A stretch of 9,028 bases of DNA from a bacterium (GTDB lineage: Bacteria; KSB1; UBA2214), in contig JAKQKF010000039.1 in NCBI GenBank assembly GCA_029560815.1, forward strand, positions 1 through 9,028, read 5' to 3'. Below are positions 1-6,396 of this stretch, piece by piece. A program made the translations under genes and the position numbers. Within the stretch, counting starts at the first letter, position 1; every line of letters starts with the position of its first letter. Under the pieces are notes generated by a model. That model saw nothing but the letters and a program-made list of their open reading frames with translations, searched no databases and was not told the origin of the DNA.

Positions 1-1
1 G

Positions 2-1546
2 ACCGGGGACAAGGTCGCCCTCCTCGGCAGCTCTTCACCCAACTGGTGCATCGCCTTCATGGCCGTCACCACCATGGGCGCTGTGGCCGTCCCCATCCTC
101 GAGGAATTCCCCGAAGCCGACATCGATCATATCCTCCACCACTCGGACGCCACCGCCGTCTTCATCTCCGAATCCCTCCACGCCAGCCTCAACCTGCGGG
201 CGATCACGGAACAGATGGTGGTGATCGGACTGGCTGATTTATCCCTTCTCTCCGGCGAGGAGGCCGCCAAACCCGGCTTCTGGAAAGGGCTGCAGGATTT
301 CGGCGGCAAGGTCATCAAGAAACGCGGCAAGCAGGATCCGGCTCTGCAGGTGGTGATCGGGGAGGAGGATGTGGCCGAGATCATCTACACTTCGGGCACC
401 ACCGGCCATTCCAAGGGGGTGATGCTCACCCACCGCAACCTGGTGAGCAATCTCTTCGAAGGGCCCGACCTGATCAAATGCATCCACGAACGGAGCGTTC
501 TCCTCTCCATTCTCCCGCTCGCCCATACCTTCGGCTCCACTTCCGGGTTTCTATCGATCATCCGCGAAGGGAGCCTGATCTATTTTCTCACCAAGCCTCC
601 GGCCCCCAAGGTGCTGTTGGCGGCGATGCAGGAGGTGCGGCCGACGATCTTCGGCGCCGTCCCCCTGGTCTTTGAAAAAATCTACCACAAACAGGTCGTG
701 CCAACGATCACCGCCAGCCGGCTGCTGCGGCTCCTCTCCAGGACCAGGCCCTCGCGCAAGCTGCTCTACAAGATCATCGGCAAAAAGGTCAACAAGCTGC
801 TGGGCGGCCGCCTTGACTGTGTCATCATCGGCGGAGCCGCCTTTTCACCCGAGGTCGAGACTTTTATGAAGCAGGGGGGCATCCCCTACTGCTGCGGCTA
901 CGGCCTGACCGAGTGCTCCCCTCTGGTCACCTTCTCCTCCATGGAGAAGCAAAAAATGGGCTCGCCGGGGCACGCCATCTCCGATGTCTCCATCCGTATC
1001 ACCGACCCCGAGCCCGGGACCGGCATCGGCGAGATCCTCATCAAGGGACCCAACGTGATGAAGGGCTATTACAAGAACGAGGAGGCGACCCGCAAGGTCT
1101 TTACTGCGGATGGCTGGTTCATCACCGGCGACCGCGGCTACCTGGACAAGGACGGTTTTCTCTTCATCACCGGCCGCTCCAAGAACGTCATCGTCGGCCC
1201 CTCCGGCGAAAACATCTACCCCGAGACCATCGAAGCCAAACTGCTCGAGTCAATCTACGTCGAGGAGGCCCTGGTTTATATGCTCGAGGGGCAGATGGTG
1301 GCACGCATTTTTCCCAACTATGCCTATATCGAGAGCATCGAAGGGGATCGCGCCGAGGGAGCGGTCGCCAGGGCGATCAGCGAGATCCTCGAGGATGTGC
1401 GCAAGGAGGTCAACGCCAAACTTCCCGCTTTCGCCCGCATCAGCCGTGTCATCGAGCAATCGGCCCCCTTTATCAAAACGCCGACCAACAAGATCAAGCG
1501 CGGCGAATACGTACCCGGTTATCTTGACAAAGAGAAAGGCCAATAG
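2..1546 (+). CDS. Long-chain acyl-CoA synthetase (AMP-forming), 5'-truncated
   Basis: This gene enters from the left edge: the reading frame is open from base 2, and the first residues ([15 protein letters not shown]) already match the N-terminal part of the ANL adenylate-forming fold. About 514 residues are present, and roughly 50-100 N-terminal residues are probably missing compared with the usual ~600. Such enzymes activate a fatty acid with ATP to an acyl-adenylate and then transfer it to CoA. Visible motifs are the phosphate-binding [11 protein letters not shown] (386-418), the PLAHTFG segment (near 512-535), GYGLTEC (about 893-913), GWFITGD (1112-1132), the hinge region [17 protein letters not shown] (1172-1222), and a C-terminal TNKIKRGEY with the likely catalytic lysine near 1490-1498. 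The match is to the FadD15-like long-chain group, but chain-length preference cannot be read from sequence. The stop is TAG, 19 bases before folD, so the two are probably co-transcribed. Confidence 0.9.
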   Translation, partial: TGDKVALLGSSSPNWCIAFMAVTTMGAVAVPILEEFPEADIDHILHHSDATAVFISESLHASLNLRAITEQMVVIGLADLSLLSGEEAAKPGFWKGLQDFGGKVIKKRGKQDPALQVVIGEEDVAEIIYTSGTTGHSKGVMLTHRNLVSNLFEGPDLIKCIHERSVLLSILPLAHTFGSTSGFLSIIREGSLIYFLTKPPAPKVLLAAMQEVRPTIFGAVPLVFEKIYHKQVVPTITASRLLRLLSRTRPSRKLLYKIIGKKVNKLLGGRLDCVIIGGAAFSPEVETFMKQGGIPYCCGYGLTECSPLVTFSSMEKQKMGSPGHAISDVSIRITDPEPGTGIGEILIKGPNVMKGYYKNEEATRKVFTADGWFITGDRGYLDKDGFLFITGRSKNVIVGPSGENIYPETIEAKLLESIYVEEALVYMLEGQMVARIFPNYAYIESIEGDRAEGAVARAISEILEDVRKEVNAKLPAFARISRVIEQSAPFIKTPTNKIKRGEYVPGYLDKEKGQ

Positions 1547-1551
1547 ACTAC

Positions 1552-1557
1552 AAGGAG
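1552..1557 (+). promoter_or_regulatory. Ribosome binding site of folD
   Basis: AAGGAG lies 8 bases before the ATG at 1566. It fixes the folD start, although the same frame is open back to 1110 inside the upstream synthetase gene. The start so chosen gives the standard FolD N-terminus ([12 protein letters not shown]). Confidence 0.85.
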
Positions 1558-1565
1558 TGCAGTTC

Positions 1566-2408
1566 ATGAGCGGAATGATTCTGGATGGCAAGGCGCTGGC
1601 CAGGCAGATGGAGCAGGAGCTGGCCGTGCGCGTGGAGAAGATCAAGGAAAAAACCGGCCAGACGCCGATCCTGGCCACCATTCTGGTGGGTGACGATCCC
1701 GCCTCGGCCACCTATGTGCGCATGAAGGGCAACGCCTGCCAGCGCGTGGGTATGGAGTCGCTGCGGGTGATTCTGCCCCAGAGCACCACCACCGCGCAGC
1801 TGCTGGCCGAGATCGACGCCCTCAACGCCAATCCGGATGTCCACGGCATTCTCCTGCAGCACCCGGTGCCCTCCGGGATCGATGAACGCGCCTGTTTCGA
1901 CCGGATCGCCATCGCCAAGGATGTCGACGGCGTCACCGCCCTCGGATTCGGCAAGATGGCCCTCGGCGAGCCCGCCTATGGCTCGGCCACCCCGGCCGGC
2001 ATCATGCGGCTGCTGGAGCACTATCAGATCCCCCTCAAGGGCAAGGAGGCGGTCGTGGTCGGGCGCAGCCCCATCCTCGGCAAGCCGGTAGCGATGATGC
2101 TCCTCAACGCCCACGCTACAGTGACGATCTGCCATTCCCGTACACAGAACCTGCCCGAGGTGGTGCGCCGCGCCGATGTCATCGTCGGCGCCGTCGGCAA
2201 GCCCGAGTTCATCCGGGGAGAGTGGATCAAGCCGGGTGCGATCGTCGTCGATGCCGGCTATCACCCCGGCAATATCGGCGACATCGAGCTCTCCGCCGTC
2301 ATGGAGAGCTGCACGGCCTACACCCCAGTTCCCGGCGGAGTCGGTCCGATGACCATTGCCACCCTGATCGCCCAGACGGTCGAGGCGGCTGAAAAAAGCC
2401 TGGAGTGA
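1566..2408 (+). CDS. folD: Bifunctional methylene-THF dehydrogenase/methenyl-THF cyclohydrolase FolD
   Basis: The 280-residue product has the normal FolD length. It oxidises 5,10-methylene-tetrahydrofolate to 5,10-methenyl-THF using NADP+, then hydrolyses it to 10-formyl-THF in the cytoplasm, supplying one-carbon units for purines and initiator formyl-Met-tRNA. The substrate-binding signature Y50-x3-K54 (YVRMKGNAC) holds the catalytic lysine. Asp121 in KDVDGVT matches the folate-contacting aspartate of E. coli Fol[10 protein letters not shown] lies just before this. The dinucleotide-binding part shows [17 protein letters not shown], then CHSRT and [11 protein letters not shown]. The C-terminal signature is [11 protein letters not shown]. 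All key residues are intact, so it should be active. It follows the acyl-CoA synthetase gene after 19 bases and probably shares its transcript; there is no obvious functional link between the two. Confidence 0.97.
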   Translation: MSGMILDGKALARQMEQELAVRVEKIKEKTGQTPILATILVGDDPASATYVRMKGNACQRVGMESLRVILPQSTTTAQLLAEIDALNANPDVHGILLQHPVPSGIDERACFDRIAIAKDVDGVTALGFGKMALGEPAYGSATPAGIMRLLEHYQIPLKGKEAVVVGRSPILGKPVAMMLLNAHATVTICHSRTQNLPEVVRRADVIVGAVGKPEFIRGEWIKPGAIVVDAGYHPGNIGDIELSAVMESCTAYTPVPGGVGPMTIATLIAQTVEAAEKSLE

Positions 2409-2440
2409 AAATGGCCCCAACCGGCAGTGAAAGCTGGCTC

Positions 2441-2464
2441 GCGCAGAGGCGCAGGGCCGCAGAG
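2441..2464 (+). repeat. Three degenerate 8-base tandem units (GCGCAGAG-like)
   Basis: The spacer between folD and fucI contains GCGCAGAG, GCGCAGGG and CCGCAGAG head to tail. The second and third copies differ from the first by one base each. This looks like a short remnant of the GCGCAGAG-type intergenic tandem repeats that I recall from many GC-rich environmental bacteria. No function is evident. An open frame runs through it into fucI, but the fucI start lies downstream. Confidence 0.6.
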
Positions 2465-2507
2465 GAGTTCACAGCCCATGCTGTTGGAACTTGGCGATAG
2501 AATCACT

Positions 2508-2526
2508 CCCGGCCCCTCGGGGCGGG
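2508..2526 (+). other. GC-rich hairpin in the folD-fucI spacer
   Basis: CCC-G-GCCCC-TC-GGGGC-GGG can fold into an 8-pair stem with one bulged G (2511) and a two-base loop, which in practice opens to four or more bases. It is followed by TCCTTACCTT, too poor in T for a standard intrinsic terminator. It could be a weak folD terminator or part of the fucI leader. I see no sigma-70-type promoter with a proper spacer between 2409 and 2564, so how fucI is transcribed is unclear. Confidence 0.35.
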
Positions 2527-2550
2527 TCCTTACCTTAGTCAGATGCGAAC

Positions 2551-2558
2551 AGGAGAAG
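2551..2558 (+). promoter_or_regulatory. Ribosome binding site of fucI
   Basis: AGGAGAAG ends 6 bases before the ATG at 2565 and decides the start. The frame is open from 2427, but the 46 extra codons would translate the tandem repeat and the GC hairpin, and they have no counterpart that I recall in FucI. A second in-frame ATG at 2571 is possible but less well spaced. Confidence 0.8.
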
Positions 2559-2564
2559 TATCGT

Positions 2565-4343
2565 ATGAGCATGCGTTATCAGGGCCGGCCGGCCAGGATC
2601 GGCATCCGCCCCGCCATCGATGGCCGCCGCAAGGGAGTGCGCGAATCCCTCGAAAATCAGACCATGGCCATTGCGCAGGCTGTCGCCGGCCTGCTGACCC
2701 AAAACCTGCGTCACCCCTCCGGCGAGCCGGTCGAGTGCCTCATCGCCGAAAGCTGCATCGGCGGGGTCGCCGAAGCGGCGCGCTGCGCGGACTATTTCGA
2801 ACGCGAGGGGGTCGGCGTTTCGATCACCGTCACCCCCTGCTGGTGCTACGGTTCCGAGACCATGGATATGGACCCCATCCGCCCGAAAGCGGTCTGGGGG
2901 TTCAACGGCACCGAGCGGCCCGGGGCGGTCTATCTCGCTGCGGTCCTCGCCGGCCATACCCAGATGGGCCTGCCCGCCTTCGGCATCTACGGCCGCGACG
3001 TTCAGGATGCGGATGACCATTCCATCCCAGCCGATGTGGCCGGCAAGCTGCTGCGCTTCGCCCGGGCTGGCCTCGCCATCGCCGCAATGCGCGGCACCTC
3101 CTACCTCTCGATGGGTTCGGTATCGATGGGCATCGCCGGCTCCATGGTCGACCCCTCCTTTTTCAGGAACTATCTCGGCATGCGCAACGAATACGTCGAC
3201 ATGTCCGAGTTCACCCGCCGGATGGAGGAGGAAATTTTCGATCCCGAGGAGTACCGCACCGCCCTCGCCTGGACCCGCGCCCACTGCGTCGAGGGGCCGG
3301 ACAACAACATGACCAGGCGCACCCCCGCCGAGAAAGAGCGGATCTGGGAAAAGGTGGTGCAGATGACCCTCATCGCCCGCGACCTGATGGCCGGAAATCC
3401 CCGCCTGGCCGCGCTCGGCTTTGGCGAAGAGGCCCTCGGCCACAACGCCCTGCTCGCCGGTTTCCAGGGCCAGCGGCAGTGGACCGACCATTCTCCGAAC
3501 GGCGATTTCATGGAGGCGATCCTCAACTCTTCCTTCGACTGGAACGGCACCCGGCAGCCTTATCTGGTCGCGACCGAAAACGACGCCCTCAATGGGGTGG
3601 CGATGCTCTTCGGCCATCTCCTCACCAACACCGCCCAGATGTTCTCGGATGTGCGCACCTACTGGAGCCCGGCGGCGATCAAACGCGTCACCGGCTACAC
3701 CCTGAGCGGTGCGGCGGAACACGGCGTCATCCATCTCATCAACTCCGGAGCCTCCGCCCTCGACTTTTCCGGGCGCCAGTCGGTCGCCGGCAAACCGGCG
3801 GTCAAGCCGTTCTGGGAGATCACCCCCGCCGAAGTAAAAGCCTGCCTCGCCGCCACCATCTGGCCGCCGGCCATCTATGAGTATTTCCGCGGCGGCGGCT
3901 ATTCTTCCGAATTCCTCACCTGCGGCGGCATGCCCTTGACCATGTCGCGCGTCAATCTGGTCCAGGGCCTCGGCCCTGTACTGCAGATCGCGGAGGGCTG
4001 GAGCGTCGATCTGCCCGCTGAGGTCAATCGCTCCCTCGTCGACCGCACCGATCCGACCTGGCCGACGACCTGGTTTGCTCCCCGGCTCACCGGACGGGGC
4101 CCCTTTACAGATGTCTATGCGGTCATGGGCAACTGGGGCGCCAACCACGGCGCGGTCAGCTACGGCCACATCGGTGCCGACCTGATCGCCCTGGCGGCTC
4201 TGGCGCGCATTCCGGTCTGCATGCACAATGTCGACGAGGCGCAGATCTTCCGCCCGAGCGCCTGGAATTCTTTCGGCATGGACAAGGAGGGGGCCGATTA
4301 CCGCGCCTGCGCCAATTTCGGCCCGCTCTACGGCAAACGATAA
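2565..4343 (+). CDS. fucI: L-fucose isomerase FucI
   Basis: The 592-residue product is essentially the length of E. coli FucI (591). It interconverts L-fucose and L-fuculose in the cytoplasm, and the family also accepts D-arabinose and some related aldoses. The N-terminus ([20 protein letters not shown]) is typical. The three residues that coordinate the catalytic manganese in E. coli FucI (Glu337, Asp361, His528) are found as Glu338 in ATENDALNG, Asp362 in [10 protein letters not shown] and His528 in [14 protein letters not shown]. The protein should follow the N1, N2 and C domain order of the family, with Glu338 and Asp362 near the N2/C boundary. It is followed 59 bases later by fucK, which forms the next step of the pathway. 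No regulator gene is in the window, and an inducer-controlled promoter could not be located. Confidence 0.97.
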   Translation: MSMRYQGRPARIGIRPAIDGRRKGVRESLENQTMAIAQAVAGLLTQNLRHPSGEPVECLIAESCIGGVAEAARCADYFEREGVGVSITVTPCWCYGSETMDMDPIRPKAVWGFNGTERPGAVYLAAVLAGHTQMGLPAFGIYGRDVQDADDHSIPADVAGKLLRFARAGLAIAAMRGTSYLSMGSVSMGIAGSMVDPSFFRNYLGMRNEYVDMSEFTRRMEEEIFDPEEYRTALAWTRAHCVEGPDNNMTRRTPAEKERIWEKVVQMTLIARDLMAGNPRLAALGFGEEALGHNALLAGFQGQRQWTDHSPNGDFMEAILNSSFDWNGTRQPYLVATENDALNGVAMLFGHLLTNTAQMFSDVRTYWSPAAIKRVTGYTLSGAAEHGVIHLINSGASALDFSGRQSVAGKPAVKPFWEITPAEVKACLAATIWPPAIYEYFRGGGYSSEFLTCGGMPLTMSRVNLVQGLGPVLQIAEGWSVDLPAEVNRSLVDRTDPTWPTTWFAPRLTGRGPFTDVYAVMGNWGANHGAVSYGHIGADLIALAALARIPVCMHNVDEAQIFRPSAWNSFGMDKEGADYRACANFGPLYGKR

Positions 4344-4350
4344 AACCGCG

Positions 4351-4385
4351 GCCCGGCCAGGGCGTCCGACACCCGTCGGCCGGGC
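4351..4385 (+). other. Intergenic hairpin between fucI and fucK
   Basis: GCCCGGCC (4351-4358) and GGCCGGGC (4378-4385) form a perfect 8-base-pair stem with a 19-base loop. The stem begins 7 bases after the fucI stop, and its 3' arm ends at the base just before GGAGG (4386-4390), the likely fucK ribosome binding site. No T run follows, so it is not a terminator. It may stabilise the fucI message 3' end or lower fucK translation relative to fucI. That role is inferred. Confidence 0.5.
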
Positions 4386-4402
4386 GGAGGTATAGTGCAC
4401 AG

Positions 4403-5896
4403 ATGAGTTCCGGAATTCCGGCCGCGCTGGTGCTCGACTGCGGGGCCACCAATGTACGGGCTATTCTGGTCGATGCCGGAGGCCGCCTCCTCGCCTCGGC
4501 CAGCCGGCACAATGCGACCCGGCCCGACCCCGGCTGGCCGGGCGGTCTGATCTGGGATACGGAGGAGATCTGGGCCGGCTTTTGCTTCTGCACCCGGCAG
4601 CTCATCTCCCGCACCCCTAAGGCCGCCATTGCCGCCGTCACCGTGACCACCTTCGGTGTGGACGGGGCTCCCGCGCTCCGCGACGGCACGCTGCTCCACC
4701 CGGTCATCTCATGGCAGTGCGGCCGCACCCGCTCCATCCAGGAAAAGATCGGCAGCTATATCGATCCGCTCAGCCTCTTCCGCATCACCGGCCTGCACTC
4801 CTACCCGTTCAACACCCTTTTCCGGCTGCTCTGGTTCCGCGAAAACCGGCCGGAGGTTCTCGAGAGGATGGATCATTACGCCATGATGCCCTCCCTCTTC
4901 ATCCACCGTCTCGCCGGCGTCTGGCTCACCGATACCACCATGGCCGGGACTTCGATGCTCACCGATCAGAGCCGCCGCGCCTTTTCGGAGCGGCTGCTCG
5001 CGCTGGTGGGACTGGATGCGGCGAGTTTTCCGCCCCTGGCCGAGCCGGGGACGATCGCCGGCCTGCTCCGCTCCGATGCCGCGGCGGAACTCGGCCTGGC
5101 CGCAGGCCTGCCGGTTGTGATCGCCGGCCACGACACCCAGTTCGCGCTCTTCGGCGCCGGCGGAGGGCCCGCCCTGCCGGTCCTCAGTTCAGGCACCTGG
5201 GAGATTTTGATGGCCAGAACAGCCCCCGTCAACCTCGAGAGGCTCGATCCGGAGGAGGGCATCACGGTCGAATTGGATGCCCGTCCGGGATTCTGCAATC
5301 CCGGCCTCATGTGGATCGCGTCAGGCGCCCTTGAATGGCTGGGCGGACTCCTCTACAATGATAGCGCGGGCGAGGAGCGCTACGCAAAGATGATCGGCGA
5401 GGCCTCCCTCCTGCCGCCGGGCTGCGAGGGTGTGCGCATGCTCCCCGACCTCTACGCCGGCAGCGGCTTGGGCGGAGTCTTCAGCGGCCTTTCCGCCCGC
5501 ACGACCCGGGGTCATCTCTACCGCGCAGCGCTGGAGGCCCTCGCCTTTCGTACCCGGGAGGGGCTGACCCTGCTCGAGAAATGGGCCGGCTTCAGGGCTG
5601 ATGCGGTCATCTGCGCCGGAGGAGGATCGAAAAACCAGCTCTGGAACCGGATTCGCGCCGACCTGCTCGGCATTCCGCTGCTGGTGACCCCGGCGGGCGA
5701 GACCACCGTGCTGGGTGCGGCCATGTTCGCCTTTGCCGGCGCCGGCTTTTATGCCGATCCCGAAGAGGCCGCCCGCGCCATGCAGCCCGCGCTGACCACC
5801 GTCGAGCCCGGCGGCGACCGCTCCGCTTACCTTGAATTCGCCCGAGACTATCACGATCTGCTCCGGCTTCTCAGCAAGAGCCCGGAGACGCGGTAA
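4403..5896 (+). CDS. fucK: L-fuculokinase FucK (FGGY kinase)
   Basis: The 497-residue product phosphorylates L-fuculose with ATP to L-fuculose-1-phosphate, the step after FucI. It has the two-domain FGGY sugar-kinase fold. The phosphate-1 motif LVLDCGATNVRAI (residues 9-21, Asp12) and TTFGVDGAP closely match E. coli FucK, as do FNTLFRLLWFREN and TDTTMAGTS. AGHDTQFALFGAG contains Asp244, the likely catalytic base, and is followed by the phosphate-2 segment LSSGTWEI. The adenosine site is GGGSKNQLWNRI (GGGS at 406-409). These FucK-specific matches favour fuculokinase over rhamnulokinase, its nearest relative. The ATG at 4403 was chosen because the conserved domain begins a few codons later. Its ribosome binding site GGAGG lies 12 bases upstream, longer than ideal, next to a hairpin. 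It is slightly longer than E. coli FucK. Confidence 0.94.
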   Translation: MSSGIPAALVLDCGATNVRAILVDAGGRLLASASRHNATRPDPGWPGGLIWDTEEIWAGFCFCTRQLISRTPKAAIAAVTVTTFGVDGAPALRDGTLLHPVISWQCGRTRSIQEKIGSYIDPLSLFRITGLHSYPFNTLFRLLWFRENRPEVLERMDHYAMMPSLFIHRLAGVWLTDTTMAGTSMLTDQSRRAFSERLLALVGLDAASFPPLAEPGTIAGLLRSDAAAELGLAAGLPVVIAGHDTQFALFGAGGGPALPVLSSGTWEILMARTAPVNLERLDPEEGITVELDARPGFCNPGLMWIASGALEWLGGLLYNDSAGEERYAKMIGEASLLPPGCEGVRMLPDLYAGSGLGGVFSGLSARTTRGHLYRAALEALAFRTREGLTLLEKWAGFRADAVICAGGGSKNQLWNRIRADLLGIPLLVTPAGETTVLGAAMFAFAGAGFYADPEEAARAMQPALTTVEPGGDRSAYLEFARDYHDLLRLLSKSPETR

Positions 5897-5934
5897 AAAA
5901 AGCATTCCCCGACACCCAAACAAGGAGATCAACC

Positions 5935-6258
5935 ATGCAAAAGATACTGCTGGGCATCGCATTCGCACTGGGAGGAATCATCACCTACGTCGCCACCCGT
6001 CCGGAGATCCATTTCGGCGGCATCGCCGTCGCCCTCTTCCTCATCGCCCTCATCTTCGGCTTCATCCAGTCGAAGTACCCCTGGCTCTTCGCGCTCGCCC
6101 TGGGGATCTGGATTCCCGGCCTGGTCCTTTTTCAGGGATTTTTCAAGGGACTGTTCAGGGTGCAGAATATCTGGGCGATCCTGGCCCTGCTCATCGCCTT
6201 CGCCGGCGCCTACAGCGGCGCCTATCTGCGCGGGAAGCTCTCCTTCAAGAAAAGCTGA
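5935..6258 (+). CDS. Small four-helix membrane protein of unknown function
   Basis: This 107-residue protein starts at an ATG with AAGGAG (5922-5927) 7 bases upstream, 38 bases after fucK, so it is probably the last gene of the fuc operon. It shows four hydrophobic segments at about residues 4-21, 28-44, 49-67 and 79-98, and ends with a basic tail (RGKLSFKKS). There is no signal peptidase site and no charged or catalytic motif that suggests an enzyme. The spacing of GFIQSKYPWLFALALGIWIP and ILALLIAFAGAYSGAYLR resembles small uncharacterised membrane proteins that I recall from many bacteria, usually annotated as hypothetical. It is too small for a typical sugar permease. A role in the fucose pathway rests only on position. 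Confidence 0.8.
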   Translation: MQKILLGIAFALGGIITYVATRPEIHFGGIAVALFLIALIFGFIQSKYPWLFALALGIWIPGLVLFQGFFKGLFRVQNIWAILALLIAFAGAYSGAYLRGKLSFKKS

Positions 6259-6273
6259 CCGGCCGACGCCGGT
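6258..6273 (+). other. Short hairpin at the stop codon of the small membrane protein gene
   Basis: ACCGGC-CGAC-GCCGGT forms a six-pair stem with a four-base loop, starting on the last base of the TGA stop, followed by TTCCTCC. The T content is too low for a confident terminator, and a much stronger one lies 50 bases further on. It may be an RNA 3'-end stabiliser. Confidence 0.3.
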
Positions 6274-6325
6274 TTCCTCCTCTGCCCTGCCGCCTGCCGG
6301 CGCACGGCCGCCCGGGGCGGAATAA

Positions 6326-6361
6326 AAAATGGCGCCGGACCTCAAGGTCCGGCGCCATTTT
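6326..6361. terminator. Bidirectional intrinsic terminator
   Basis: A perfect 17-pair inverted repeat (6326-6342 with 6345-6361, core GGCGCCGGACC) closes on a TCAA tetraloop in practice. On the + strand the 3' arm ends in TTTT. On the - strand it runs into six T's (complement of A6324-A6329), so it is stronger for the leftward hydrolase gene, whose stop codon lies about 35 bases away. It sits between the convergent 4-helix protein gene and the hydrolase gene and serves both. Confidence 0.9.
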
Positions 6362-6396
6362 ACTGAAGCGCACTGCCGGCGGCGCTGCAGCCGGCC

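Noticed and set aside
1110..1565. folD frame extended upstream as a 432-residue protein
   Set aside because: This part overlaps the well-supported end of the acyl-CoA synthetase in another frame and is Ser/Arg/Pro-rich shadow sequence. The ribosome binding site and FolD family start are at 1566.
1548..2420. A 290-codon frame on the - strand opposite folD
   Set aside because: It is an antisense shadow of folD with His/Asp/Gly-rich content and no motif.
2427..2564. A longer fucI start adding 46 residues
   Set aside because: The added sequence would translate the octamer repeat and a hairpin. AGGAGAAG sits 6 bases before the ATG at 2565, and the resulting 592 residues match E. coli FucI length.
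2535..4400. A 621-codon open frame on the - strand opposite fucI
   Set aside because: fucI is certain from its metal-binding residues and length. The antisense frame gives a low-complexity Gly/Ala/Arg/Asp-rich product with no motif.
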